Positions 44,036 to 52,930 are shown, numbered from the stretch's first letter. The stretch is DNA of 64,000 bases from an uncultured Oscillospiraceae bacterium (GCA_905193225.1 CAJJNV010000009.1:11331-75330), one strand, 5' to 3'. Notes: generated by a model not told the origin, from the letters alone. Numbers and translations: made by a program.

Positions 44036-44356
44036 ATGAATATTTGGCACGATGCTGACATCGAAAGATTTTTTGAAGCGGTTCTCACCCTTAAAGACAT
44101 TGAGGATTGCCGTCTTTTTTTTGAGGATATATGCACCATAAAGGAAATACTTGATATATCCCAGCGCCTTAAAATGGCCAAGATGCTGTACGACGGCGCA
44201 GGATATACCGAGATAAGCAGCGAGACCGGCATTTCCACCACCACCATAAGCCGGGTCAGCAAGTGCCTTAAATACGGTAACGGCGGATATAAAACGATAC
44301 TCGACCGTTTGGCCGCTGTCGACAAGGAAAAAGAGGAACAATCGACCGAGCAATAA
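44036..44356 (+). CDS. YerC/TrpR-like HTH repressor
   Basis: A protein of 106 aa with a TrpR-superfamily DNA-binding region (IKEILDISQRLKMAKMLYDGAGYTEI then the HTH GISTTTISRVSKCLKYGNGGY). It matches the YerC/YecD family by pattern. AGGTAAAGGT precedes the start. A small ORF and an EamA transporter follow. Targets unknown. Confidence 0.88.
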   Translation: MNIWHDADIERFFEAVLTLKDIEDCRLFFEDICTIKEILDISQRLKMAKMLYDGAGYTEISSETGISTTTISRVSKCLKYGNGGYKTILDRLAAVDKEKEEQSTEQ

Positions 44357-44373
44357 CAAACAGGAGAGCCCTG

Positions 44374-44406
44374 ATGTTTTTGCTGATTTGGCAATTTGGC
44401 TATTGA
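44374..44406 (+). CDS. Possible ten-residue leader peptide upstream of the EamA gene
   Basis: CAGGAG seven nt upstream of the ATG; the peptide is MFLLIWQFGY. It ends 24 nt before the preferred EamA start. It may act in translation coupling or be a chance ORF. Confidence 0.25.
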   Translation: MFLLIWQFGY

Positions 44407-44430
44407 TTTGTGAAAAGAGATGCGCTTAAT

Positions 44431-45351
44431 ATGGAAAAACAAAAGAAAGGCTTTGGCGTTTTAAGCAACCGTGCCAAGGGCATTATATGTATTATATTTG
44501 CCGCAATGGGATTTTCGGCAATGTCGGTTTTTGTACGCCTTTCGGGAGACAATCTTCCATCCTTTCAAAAGGCTTTTTTCCGTAACGCCGTCGCCCTTGC
44601 TTTCATCACCGTTGTGATGATTAAAGAAAAAAAGCTTTTTTTGCCGAAAAAGCAAAATATTCCCTTCATCTTCGGGCGCGCATTTTTCGGAACAATCGGT
44701 CTTGTATCTAACTTTTATGCCATAGATCATCTTGTGCTTGCCGACGCCAATATGCTCAACAAGCTGTCCCCCTTTTTTGCCATTGTCTTTTCGCTTTTTC
44801 TTCTTAAGGAAAAGCCGACCTTTGTGCAAATAATCGGCGTGTTCTGTGCAATGTTCGGCAGTGTGCTTATCATAAAACCCGGTTTTGCAAATCCTCAGAT
44901 GCTGCCTTCCCTTGTGGGCCTTTGCGGAGGGATGGGGGCAGGTCTTGCCTATACATTTGTCAGAAAACTGGGATCGATGGGGGAGGACGGCTCCCGCATT
45001 ATTTTTTGGTTTTCGCTTTTTTCCTGTCTTGTTTGCATACCCTTTATAATTACCGATTTCAGACCAATGACGACGGAGCAGGTGTTGCTGCTTATCGGTG
45101 CGGGGTGCTCGGCCTGCGTCGGCCAGGTGGGGATAACCAAGGCCTACATATACGCTCCCGCAAAGGAAATATCGGTTTATGATTATACCCAGGTCATATT
45201 TGCCGCCCTTTTCGGGTTTTTCATCTTCGGTCAGGTGCCGGATCTGCTCAGTGTTGCCGGGTATGTGCTTATATGCGGGGCAGGAATAGCAATGTTCCTT
45301 TATAACACCAAAAAAGACCGAAAAAAACGGCTTTTGGAGGCGATAAAATGA
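44431..45351 (+). CDS. EamA/DMT-family permease
   Basis: A ten-helix drug/metabolite transporter of about 306 aa with two EamA repeats. GAGMGAGLAYTF-like Gly-rich and proline-marked helices are present; the sequence begins RAKGIICIIFAAMGFSAMSV. Substrate unknown. ATG at 44431 (weak AAGAGA upstream) is preferred over GTG 44410. It overlaps the PAS gene by ATGA, so they are co-expressed. Confidence 0.85.
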   Translation: MEKQKKGFGVLSNRAKGIICIIFAAMGFSAMSVFVRLSGDNLPSFQKAFFRNAVALAFITVVMIKEKKLFLPKKQNIPFIFGRAFFGTIGLVSNFYAIDHLVLADANMLNKLSPFFAIVFSLFLLKEKPTFVQIIGVFCAMFGSVLIIKPGFANPQMLPSLVGLCGGMGAGLAYTFVRKLGSMGEDGSRIIFWFSLFSCLVCIPFIITDFRPMTTEQVLLLIGAGCSACVGQVGITKAYIYAPAKEISVYDYTQVIFAALFGFFIFGQVPDLLSVAGYVLICGAGIAMFLYNTKKDRKKRLLEAIK

Positions 45352-45722
45352 GTTTGGAAAAATTCTTTAAAGCCATAATCGACAGCGACAGCGCATCGGT
45401 TGTTATTTGCGATAAAAATCATACCATTGTTTATATGAATCCCGCCGCCTGCAAAAGCTATGAAAAGTACGGCGGGGAAGATCTCGTGTCCAAAAGCATT
45501 TTAGATTGCCACAACGAGCATTCCGCGGCAGCGATAAAGACGGTTGCGGCGGCTTTTGAAAAAAATCCTAAGCTTAATCGTGTTTTCACATTTCACAACG
45601 AAAAACAAAATAAGGACGTTTATATGATCGCTCTGCGGGACGAAACCGGCGAGCTTTTGGGATATTACGAAAAGCACGAATACCGCAATCAAGAAACCTG
45701 CGAAAGATATAAGCTCGATTAG
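45348..45722 (+). CDS. Stand-alone PAS-domain protein
   Basis: A protein of 124 aa comprising one PAS domain (SASVVICDKNHTIVYMNPAACKSY and GELLGYYEK are characteristic). No kinase, HTH or cyclase domain is attached. Translational coupling to EamA suggests it senses a ligand relevant to that transporter; this is inferred. Confidence 0.82.
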   Translation: MSLEKFFKAIIDSDSASVVICDKNHTIVYMNPAACKSYEKYGGEDLVSKSILDCHNEHSAAAIKTVAAAFEKNPKLNRVFTFHNEKQNKDVYMIALRDETGELLGYYEKHEYRNQETCERYKLD

Positions 45723-45805
45723 GTAAAAGCACAAATGACAACACCTTAAATGTGCAAGAAAGCCTCAATTGATCGGTTGCCGATTTTATCACTTTTTGAA
45801 ATCAT

Positions 45806-45858
45806 ATCCGCATTTTTGAAAAGCTTTTCCGAAAAGCCTTTTGAGAATGCGGATTTTT
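45806..45858 (+). terminator. Intrinsic terminator after the PAS gene
   Basis: ATCCGCATT / AATGCGGAT outer stem (45806-45814, 45846-45854) with inner complementary AAAAG / CTTTT runs, then T5. Confidence 0.75.
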
Positions 45859-45987
45859 AATTTCCACGCCCCGTGGATTGACGGGTGCGGTGTCCTGATT
45901 TAAACTGAAAGCCTAAAGAAAAGACAGCTCAAATATTCAAAGCTCTAATATTCCAAAACTTAAATATTCAAAGGAGTGAAAACTGAA
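45859..45987. other. Intergenic stretch with repetitive AT-rich sequence
   Basis: Several short (A)AATATTC(A/C)AA(A/G) repeats precede the RBS AAGGAG at 45971. No gene is recognised. The next feature is a small HTH remnant. Confidence 0.4.
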
Positions 45988-46056
45988 ATGGATTCTTATG
46001 TTACCGGGCAAACGGTCAATTGGCGGCTTGCGGGATGCGGAGTTTTGTCTTTTTAG
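45988..46056 (+). pseudogene. Fragment resembling the N-terminus of an HTH regulator
   Basis: A well-placed RBS (AAGGAG) precedes a 22-codon reading frame whose first residues, MDSYVTGQTV, match the start I know from clostridial HTH_XRE regulators (MD-YVTGxTI). After NW it diverges to a short sequence and a stop; the HTH does not follow. Probably a decayed 5' end. A chance small ORF is possible. Confidence 0.4.
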
Positions 46057-46188
46057 AAAAATAGCGTGGGTGCATGCTTGAAATGATGTGATTGTTTGTT
46101 AAAAAAGACAATAATCGGGGACACAGAAGGCTGTTTTGGAATTAAAATCGGCGAGATTAACAAAATATTATAAATTGCCAAAAGCATG

Positions 46189-46218
46189 TTGACATAATAT
46201 AGATGAAAATGATACTAT
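46189..46218 (+). promoter_or_regulatory. Promoter of the tandem small membrane protein genes
   Basis: TTGACA (46189-46194) and TACTAT (46213-46218) with an 18-bp spacer. Confidence 0.55.
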
Positions 46219-46271
46219 ACACATAGACAATCAAGAGCGCCGTAACCAATTAATCAGTGAGGTGTTTAATC

Positions 46272-46712
46272 GTGAAAAAAAGCAGGAAAATACTTATCAT
46301 CTGTATTGTTATTGCTGCGGTGGTTGCGGGAGGAGCGGCTTATACCTTCCGTCCGCTGACATTTTCCCAGGCGATAGGCGGGGTAAAGGCCGAAGAAATT
46401 TTAAAACTGGAGCTTTGTCGTGACAGTGAGAAAATTGAAATTTCAAGTGAATCGGAAATAATAGAAATTTACGATAAAATCTCATCAGTCAAATTGAATG
46501 CAGTTGTTAAAGAAAATTCTGACGGATGCAGTTTCGTAATATTTGTATATATTAAAAATTCTAAGGGATGTATATCCTATGGATGTGACAAAAACTTTTA
46601 TAAATGGGATGGTTACAAAAAAGGAGTCGGCGATTTTCTTTATTACAAGGATTCATCAAACACAATTCAGGGAGTAATAAAAGAATATTTTGAGAACAAT
46701 AAGAATGGGTAG
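46272..46712 (+). CDS. Small single-pass exported protein, paralogue 1
   Basis: A protein of 146 aa from GTG 46272 (GAGGTG 7 nt upstream). An N-terminal helix (about 6-25) is followed by the motif FRPLTFSQAIGGVKAEEI and a beta-rich domain with conserved segments (YDKISSVKLNAVV, SFVIFVYIKNSKGCISYGC, KWDGYKKGV). It is about 40 percent identical by eye to the next gene, so it is a tandem duplicate. Family unknown. It is more AT-rich than its paralogue. Confidence 0.8.
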   Translation: MKKSRKILIICIVIAAVVAGGAAYTFRPLTFSQAIGGVKAEEILKLELCRDSEKIEISSESEIIEIYDKISSVKLNAVVKENSDGCSFVIFVYIKNSKGCISYGCDKNFYKWDGYKKGVGDFLYYKDSSNTIQGVIKEYFENNKNG

Positions 46713-46790
46713 ATGATTAGTCGGCCACTATATCTTATTTCTATTATTTCAAGGGAAGTATTGATGCGGCAAAATATGTGAGGTGGTAAC

Positions 46791-47231
46791 ATGAAGAAAT
46801 CGACAAAAATACTGATTTGCTGTGTTGCGGCGGCGGCCGTAATTTTCGGCGGTATTGCTTATATCTTTCGCCCGCTGACCTTTGAGCAGGCGGTGGGAGG
46901 AATAAAGACCGAAAACATCGAAAGAATCGAACTGCTTAACGGAACCACCGGCATTGTCAGCCAAACAAGTGAGCCGGAGGACATTGAAGAAATATACGGG
47001 AAAATTGCGTCGGTAAAGCTTAGGGCTGCTCTGCCGGAAAAGCGGGCGGGCTGGAGCTACGGAATCCATATATACGTCAAAAACACCGACGGATATGTTT
47101 CCTATACCTGCAACTACGGATTTAATAAGTACGACGGGTATAAAGGAAATGTCAAGACGCTTATGTATTATATGGATGACACCGAGGGTGTCGAATCGGT
47201 CATAGCCGAGTACAGCAAAAAGCTCGGTTGA
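46791..47231 (+). CDS. Small single-pass exported protein, paralogue 2
   Basis: A protein of 146 aa. N-terminal helix, then FRPLTFEQAVGGIKTENI, YGKIASVKLRAAL, YGIHIYVKNTDGYVSYTC and KYDGYKGNVKTL, matching the upstream gene block by block. GAGGTGG precedes the ATG. Function unknown. Confidence 0.82.
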   Translation: MKKSTKILICCVAAAAVIFGGIAYIFRPLTFEQAVGGIKTENIERIELLNGTTGIVSQTSEPEDIEEIYGKIASVKLRAALPEKRAGWSYGIHIYVKNTDGYVSYTCNYGFNKYDGYKGNVKTLMYYMDDTEGVESVIAEYSKKLG

Positions 47232-47277
47232 GCCGATCAGGTAAACAATTGCCGTACAATTTAATATTTCATAAAAT

Positions 47278-47313
47278 AAGTCCCGCTTATCCCATAAAGG
47301 ATAGGCGGGACTT
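47278..47313. terminator. Terminator between paralogue 2 and the SASP gene
   Basis: AAGTCCCGCTTATCC / GGATAGGCGGGACTT stem with a CATAAA loop. It is followed by T-rich sequence best in the leftward (SASP) direction; convergent use is likely. Confidence 0.7.
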
Positions 47314-47329
47314 GCTGTCTTTATACGAC

Positions 47330-47524
47330 TTATTTAAGGCCGTTTTCGTAAGACTGGATCATCTTTTTGACCATCTGTCCGCCGATAGAGCCTGCCTGCT
47401 TGGAGGTCAGGTCGCCGTTGTAGCCCTGCTTAAGATTTACGCCGACTTCACCGGCAGATTCCATCTTAAAGCGATTGAGAGCCTCGCGAGCCTCGGGAAC
47501 GAGAGTCTTATTGCTCTTTGCCAT
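47330..47524 (-). CDS. Small acid-soluble spore protein, alpha/beta type
   Basis: A protein of 64 aa from ATG 47524 (AAAGGAG 8 nt upstream). The family signatures VPEAREALNRFKMESAGEVG and YNGDLTSKQAGSIGGQMVK are complete, including the GPR cleavage region. It coats spore DNA and is degraded by GPR (gene at 54943). Forespore (sigma-G) expression is expected; I could not locate a convincing sigma-G box. Confidence 0.95.
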   Translation of the reverse strand: MAKSNKTLVPEAREALNRFKMESAGEVGVNLKQGYNGDLTSKQAGSIGGQMVKKMIQSYENGLK

Positions 47525-47661
47525 CTTTAGCACTCCTTTACGGTATTTGCGTTTGCAAAATTATTGTGTGTTTTATAGTTAATATTATTATAGAAAATTT
47601 ATGGTAATTAAAGAAGTTGTTTGAAAGGGTAATTTTCGAGAAAAAGGGGACGGTTAGGGCT

Positions 47662-48831
47662 TTAAATAGTGCGGTTGGTTTTTCCCACGCGATATATCTC
47701 TGCCCGAGCGCTGATGTTTATTTTCCAGTCGGATTTTTTAAGCTTTTTATACCTCTCACTTTGATAAAGGCTTGGGCAGTCCCGCCTGACATATTTACCG
47801 AATTCGAAAATATCGCTGTCAAGTTCGTAAAAGGCGCGGTTGACCGACTGCTCGGCTCTTTCTTTGACCTTTTCGGAAAGCAAAGGGGTTATATCCAAAA
47901 TGTCCTTTTCGGAGATGACGGCTTTTTTTGAATTCACCTCATTGACATTGAATTTCAGCTTTAATTCTATGTCAATTTCGGGAACTGTGTCGGCGGAAGA
48001 GTTAAAATCGGGGAAGTGATCGCTATTGGAATTATCGGACGTCTCTTTTGCGGAAATTTTGCAGGAAACGCCCTGTACCGAGAGGGTAAACCTGCAGCTG
48101 TCCGAATCGACAATAAGGCTCTGGCGGCTGTCGTATCCCGATATCCAGTTAAACCCCACCGAATCGGCGGGCGACATTATCCCCGACGGCAGATTTCCGG
48201 AAAAGCAAAGCACGCCGCATATTCTGACCGTCCGCTCGCTGTCGTTTTCGTTTATGTCGAGAAGGGGCAAAAAGGCGTCGGTTGTGTCGCTTAAATACCG
48301 TTCGGTGATGTCCAAAAGCTTGCTTCCGTCGTAGCTTGACGTGTCGGTTCCGTAGCTCATGATTTTGTTTATGCGCTCGGCAGGGAGTATTCCCGATCCG
48401 CTGTCGATGGTCAAAAGCTCGGCGGCTTTACAGGCCGAGGCTACCACCGTCACATTCTTTCGTATTTCGGAATATCGGGCGAAAAAATCGAGGACGGTGG
48501 AAAGACCCTTGTCGGCGACGCTTCGGGAAATGATAATAACCTGGAGGTTTGAAAAAAAGGCCTGCTGTCCGGTTATGGAATTGATGCTCTGAAGGGCTTC
48601 GTAAAAGGTAGAACCCGAGGCGGTGTGAAGCTCATATTCGTTTTTAGGCTCTTGAAGGGAACTTGGTTTGTAGGTCTGAACAGTCAGGAAATATGTGTCG
48701 TTTTCGGTGTCGAGAGCCATTCCCTGAATTATGACCCTGTCCCTTATTTTAACCCGTCCGTTATATCCCGAAAAGAGGGTCAGCACCGCAAGTACAAGCA
48801 AAAAGGCAATGGGCTTTTTAATTTTTCTCAT
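47662..48831 (-). CDS. Ger(x)C-family spore germination protein, without the usual lipobox Cys
   Basis: A protein of 389 aa matching GerC (N-terminal DRVIIQGMALD, then Ger(x)C C-terminal domain). Family members are normally lipoproteins with a Cys after the signal peptide (LxGC). Here the position reads LFSGY, with TAT where TGT would encode Cys; a single base difference. It may be a real loss of lipidation or a sequence error. It overlaps gerB by 14 nt in the gerA-gerB-gerC order. Confidence 0.88.
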   Translation of the reverse strand: MRKIKKPIAFLLVLAVLTLFSGYNGRVKIRDRVIIQGMALDTENDTYFLTVQTYKPSSLQEPKNEYELHTASGSTFYEALQSINSITGQQAFFSNLQVIIISRSVADKGLSTVLDFFARYSEIRKNVTVVASACKAAELLTIDSGSGILPAERINKIMSYGTDTSSYDGSKLLDITERYLSDTTDAFLPLLDINENDSERTVRICGVLCFSGNLPSGIMSPADSVGFNWISGYDSRQSLIVDSDSCRFTLSVQGVSCKISAKETSDNSNSDHFPDFNSSADTVPEIDIELKLKFNVNEVNSKKAVISEKDILDITPLLSEKVKERAEQSVNRAFYELDSDIFEFGKYVRRDCPSLYQSERYKKLKKSDWKINISARAEIYRVGKTNRTI

Positions 48832-49903
48832 CCTTTCTTACGATCTTTTTTTTAGGCGTTAAAAAAGCGAAAAGGGAGGGAATAACCAATGCAAGGACGA
48901 TGACAAAACAGAACAGTATCCCGGAATACACCCTGCTTTTTGAGGACTGGTAATCCCGCGAAATGAGCGTTCCCGCCGCAAGGGTCAGCACTCCTCCCGC
49001 TGCGGCAATAACGGCCGACAATCTTCCTTTTATAAGGCCCTTTATGCAGTCGGAGGCAAGATATAAAAACAGAGCGCATTTTATAAACAGCCCGAGAATC
49101 CAGGTGGATGCGTGAAGGGCAGAAAGCCTTTTAAGCTCGCCGAGCTCTGCAATGTCGGCAAGGGCGTAAAAAGGAAAGTTTTCAAAGGCCGTCAATTCTC
49201 CGAAAACGGCGCTGACAGAGAAGAATATGATGAACATTCCGATACAGCAAAGGGCTGAAAAGCCTATCATGGTTCTTTTGATATTTCCTCTGACCCTTGG
49301 AAGAAGCAGAGAAAACGCAACCGCCTCGGAGGTGTTTGAAACATATACTCCCAAAAGCTCGGCTATGCCTTTTTTGTCGTAAAAACGCGGAGAGACGATA
49401 TTTAAAAGGTCGAATTTCGAAAAAACCGCCAGAATTATCACCGCCACCGAAATAAAGCCGATGACAAGGGCGATAAGGGCGGTACGGGAGATGGCTTCAA
49501 GGCCTTTATATGCTGCGTAAAAAGCGGGAATTATGAGAAGCAGAGGAAAAAACAGTGGGCTTTGATCGGCGCCTGTGGTGGAGGTCATAAAGATGTTGAA
49601 ACGGGAAAGGTTGACGGCTGTACTTAAAAGGAAAAAGAGACAGAGTAGTATCGCCGTGCCGCCGCCGATGATAGGAGAAGTTTTGTACGCCGATTGCAGG
49701 GTCGAAAGGCCGGTTTTTTTATACAGAAAATAAGAGGGCAAAAGAAGAAGCAGCAGAAACGGAAAAAACAGCAGCGAAACAAGCCATTCCTGATTGTTTA
49801 AGCTTCCGGCAAAATCAAAGGGAAAGGTCAGTGCCACCGAAAGACGGCTTAAAAGCATCAGCCCGAGAAGCTGTCCGGCACCGATTTCTTTTTTAGAGGT
49901 CAA
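48818..49903 (-). CDS. GerB-type spore germination permease
   Basis: A membrane protein of 361 aa with about ten helices, family APC/endospore germination permease. It starts at TTG 49903 with AGGAGG about 10 nt upstream; TTGA overlaps the gerA stop. It is the middle subunit of a germinant receptor. Confidence 0.92.
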   Translation of the reverse strand: MTSKKEIGAGQLLGLMLLSRLSVALTFPFDFAGSLNNQEWLVSLLFFPFLLLLLLPSYFLYKKTGLSTLQSAYKTSPIIGGGTAILLCLFFLLSTAVNLSRFNIFMTSTTGADQSPLFFPLLLIIPAFYAAYKGLEAISRTALIALVIGFISVAVIILAVFSKFDLLNIVSPRFYDKKGIAELLGVYVSNTSEAVAFSLLLPRVRGNIKRTMIGFSALCCIGMFIIFFSVSAVFGELTAFENFPFYALADIAELGELKRLSALHASTWILGLFIKCALFLYLASDCIKGLIKGRLSAVIAAAGGVLTLAAGTLISRDYQSSKSRVYSGILFCFVIVLALVIPSLFAFLTPKKKIVRKDEKN

Positions 49904-51375
49904 GGGCGTCTTTCCTCCTTACTGCCGTGGAGATTTTGTATCTTAACGGTTTTTTTGGAGAGCCTTCGCCAGCTTTCGCGGAAGAGGGTATCTCTTACCG
50001 AAAATCTGTCGAAGGGAGAAATGGGTGCCGAAAGGGGAACGCCGTATACATTGTGTCCGCACACGGCGGTTATTATTACGGCGGCAAAAAGAACCATTCC
50101 GGGTGTTCCGCAAAGACCTCCAATAAAAATTCCCGCAAACCTAAGCAGGGCGCAGGGGTAATAAAGGGTGGGCACAACAAAGGAGGCGAGGGCGGTGACT
50201 GCCACAACGATGATCATAGGTGCGCCGATAAGTCCCGCCGTGACGGCCGCTTCCCCGATAACAAGGCCGCCCACTATGCTGACGGCGTGACCCACCGATT
50301 TCGGAAGTCTCAGGCCCGCCTCACGCATTATTTCGTAGATCACGTGGATAATAAGAGCCTCCCACATATTCGGAAAAGGTGTGACGATGCCCGAGTCAAA
50401 AACCTTGTGCAGTATAGCGGCGGGGAAAAGCTCGGGATTGTGCTCGCAAATGGCCACATATGTGCCCGATACAAACACGGCAAGAAAGAAGGACAGATAT
50501 TTTATACATCTTATAAAGGTGGCGAAAAAGGGATTGACGGTGTAGTCGTCGAGGCTTTGAAAATGCTCGGAAAACAGCAGAGGAACGGTGAGGGCGTAGG
50601 GCGTTCCGTCAACCAAAACCCCTATCCTTCCTTCCAAAATCTTTCCGCAAAGGGTGTCGGGGCGCTCGGTGGTGCCGACCGAAGGGAAAAGGGAGGCGGA
50701 AGGTGTGTCGAGAAAGGGCTGAATATATCCCGAATCAAGCACCGCATCGATTTCCATTTTGTTGAGCCGCTTTTTAACCTCGGCAAGTATCTCCTTGTCC
50801 ACGGTGTCGTTGATATAACATATTGCCACATCGGTTTTTGACTTTTTGCCTATGGTTGTTATTTCGAATTTAAGTTCAGAAGTCTTCATACGCCGTCTGA
50901 CCATGGCCATATTGTTGCGGAGAATTTCCGAAAAGCCCTCCTCAGACCCTCTTTCCATAACCTCGGAAACGGGTGAGCCGATGCTTCTTGTGGGGGCGCT
51001 TTGAACGCCTATACAAAGGGCAAAATCAAATCCGTCGACTATAATGACCGCCCAGCCGGACATAAGAAATCTGAGCAGCTCCTCGATACTTTTGACCCGC
51101 TTTTGGTCGGGGGAGGAGGAGATGCTTTTTTCTATAAATTCAAAGCGTTCCCTCCCGTCTGACGGAAGGGTTTTTGCGGCAAGTATTTTTTCGATAACCT
51201 GCCGCTCAAGCTGTTCCTTATCCACGAGGTTTTCCATTGTAAGACAAACAAAATCGTGTCCAATTGCCGAAAAATCGCGATAGATAAAATCATCCGAATC
51301 TCCGATCTTTCCTTGTATTACGGTCATATTGTCGCTTAGCGAACAGCCTAAAAAGGCAGAATTGTATTTTGTCAA
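49900..51375 (-). CDS. GerA-type spore germination protein
   Basis: A protein of 491 aa with an N-terminal hydrophilic domain (1-240) and about five membrane helices in the C-terminal half. The family motif SAPTRSIGSP and the DGTPYALTVPLLF and CGTPGMV-type segments are seen. It starts at TTG 51375 with AGAGGGAT upstream. First gene of the gerABC receptor operon. A dispersed repeat lies 28 bp upstream of the start. Confidence 0.93.
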   Translation of the reverse strand: MTKYNSAFLGCSLSDNMTVIQGKIGDSDDFIYRDFSAIGHDFVCLTMENLVDKEQLERQVIEKILAAKTLPSDGRERFEFIEKSISSSPDQKRVKSIEELLRFLMSGWAVIIVDGFDFALCIGVQSAPTRSIGSPVSEVMERGSEEGFSEILRNNMAMVRRRMKTSELKFEITTIGKKSKTDVAICYINDTVDKEILAEVKKRLNKMEIDAVLDSGYIQPFLDTPSASLFPSVGTTERPDTLCGKILEGRIGVLVDGTPYALTVPLLFSEHFQSLDDYTVNPFFATFIRCIKYLSFFLAVFVSGTYVAICEHNPELFPAAILHKVFDSGIVTPFPNMWEALIIHVIYEIMREAGLRLPKSVGHAVSIVGGLVIGEAAVTAGLIGAPMIIVVAVTALASFVVPTLYYPCALLRFAGIFIGGLCGTPGMVLFAAVIITAVCGHNVYGVPLSAPISPFDRFSVRDTLFRESWRRLSKKTVKIQNLHGSKEERRP

Positions 51376-51403
51376 GATATCCCTCTTTTCAAAATGGGCG
51401 GGG

Positions 51404-51549
51404 CAGGTCGAAGAATTTTGTCGGAAAGAAAAATGCTCAGATACAAGGAGAAAGCGCAGTTCATCCTATCGGGTTAACGAGTATTTTAACGCAGTATGTG
51501 GAAATTTTTCTCCGCCAACATCGTGCTCGTATGTGTGCATTGTGGTTAA
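51404..51549. repeat. Dispersed inverted-repeat element, copy B (146 bp)
   Basis: About 90 percent identical to 25189-25334 with no length change. It lacks the left 130 bp and the left terminal repeat of copy A. It lies between the divergent gerA and DUF421 genes, so it may carry or block their promoters. Confidence 0.8.
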
Positions 51550-51589
51550 ATAATCTCTTTTTGGGCAAAATAAGCTTTGGTGATGAATT

Positions 51590-52288
51590 ATGTTTGTAAC
51601 GCTTATCCGCTCGGTAATTTTATATTTTACCGTTATACTCAGTCTTCGCCTTATGGGAAAGCGCCAGATAGGTGAGCTTCAGCCGGGAGAGCTTGTGGTC
51701 ACGATTATGATTTCAGAATGTGCCGCCGCTCCCATTCAGGATCTCGACCGACCTGCCCTTAATGGTATTATAGCCATTTTTTGCTTGGTTATTCTTGAGG
51801 TGCTGCTGTCGGTTGCAACCCTTAAACTGCCGTGGGCAAGAAGGATGCTTGACGGCAGTCCGACTCTCATCATCAAAAACGGGGCTATCGACCAAAAGGC
51901 AATGAAGGCCTTGAGACTTACCATCGACGACATCAACGAAAGTCTTCGTCAGCAGGGAGTTTTCGACATTCGCGAGGTGGCCTTTGCCCTTGTGGAAACG
52001 GGAGGAAAGCTGAGTGTTAAAAAGAAAAGTCTTAAATCTCAGCCCACTGCCGAAATGCTGGGACTTAACCCATTGCCCGACAAACTGCCGGTCACGGTTG
52101 TGGGAGACGGCAGCACAAACAAGGCGAGCCTTCAAATTTGCGGGATTTCCGAGCAGCAGCTTGAAAAAATTATCGCAAAAAAGAAACTTAAGAAGCAGGA
52201 AATATTCTTAATGCTGTTTGACGGTGATAAGGATACCTATTTCGTCAAAAAGCAAAATGCCGACAGCAGGACAAATCAAAAAAGCTGA
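51590..52288 (+). CDS. DUF421 membrane protein (YetF-like)
   Basis: A protein of 232 aa with three N-terminal helices (about 5-80) and a cytosolic C-terminal domain. GKRQIGELQPGELVVTIMIS is the signature. DUF421 proteins of spore-formers are often placed next to DUF4363 genes and have spore or envelope roles. Function is not established. Confidence 0.9.
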   Translation: MFVTLIRSVILYFTVILSLRLMGKRQIGELQPGELVVTIMISECAAAPIQDLDRPALNGIIAIFCLVILEVLLSVATLKLPWARRMLDGSPTLIIKNGAIDQKAMKALRLTIDDINESLRQQGVFDIREVAFALVETGGKLSVKKKSLKSQPTAEMLGLNPLPDKLPVTVVGDGSTNKASLQICGISEQQLEKIIAKKKLKKQEIFLMLFDGDKDTYFVKKQNADSRTNQKS

Positions 52289-52366
52289 GTTTTTTGGCAA
52301 AAAACAATTGAGCAATCGTCGAGGAAGCAAAAAACACAAAGCAACAGAGAGTTTAAGGAGAAGAAA

Positions 52367-52744
52367 ATGAAAAGACTTTATATTGCTGCCTTACTTTTTG
52401 CCGTTGCGGTGGCGCTGTGCATTACAAGCATGGCAGTTACTTCGCGGGTGGAAAAAGAGGTGGGCGAGCCTCTTGAAAAGACCATCGATTTTTTTGAAAA
52501 GGGTGAGACCGAAAAGGCAATCGAAAGCTTTTCGGCCGCAAAGCAAAACTGGGACGACATAAAGGAAACCACTGCGGTTTTTGCCTCCCATTCATCGGTG
52601 GACGAGCTTGACGAACAGATGACCCTTGTCTCGGCTCTTTTAAGCGAGCAAAGCGACGATTTTCTACCGCAAAGCGCTCTTTGTCTTTTAAAGGTACAAA
52701 ATCTTTGCGACGGTGAGAAGGTAACTGTTAAAGCCCTTTTTTAA
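52367..52744 (+). CDS. DUF4363 membrane-anchored protein
   Basis: A protein of 125 aa with one N-terminal helix and a helical extracellular domain (EKTIDFFEKGETEKAIESF). AAGGAG precedes the ATG. Paired with the upstream DUF421 gene, a common co-occurrence in sporulating Clostridia. Confidence 0.85.
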   Translation: MKRLYIAALLFAVAVALCITSMAVTSRVEKEVGEPLEKTIDFFEKGETEKAIESFSAAKQNWDDIKETTAVFASHSSVDELDEQMTLVSALLSEQSDDFLPQSALCLLKVQNLCDGEKVTVKALF

Positions 52745-52930
52745 GGCAGTTTTCGACCGCAAAAAGTTTTAAAAAATTATCGTCATATGATTTAGAATAA
52801 AGACGGCGAAGAAAAATCAAGGGAGATAATTCAAAATCCGAAAGCAGCGGACAGCAATTGAGATTTTTCCGAAAAATCAAAAAACGCACATAAAAATCAT
52901 AAAAAATATCCGGTCAGGAGGAATGAAAAA

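Noticed and set aside
49927..50841. A 304-aa plus-strand frame opposite gerA
   Set aside because: Shadow of gerA, which has clear family motifs.
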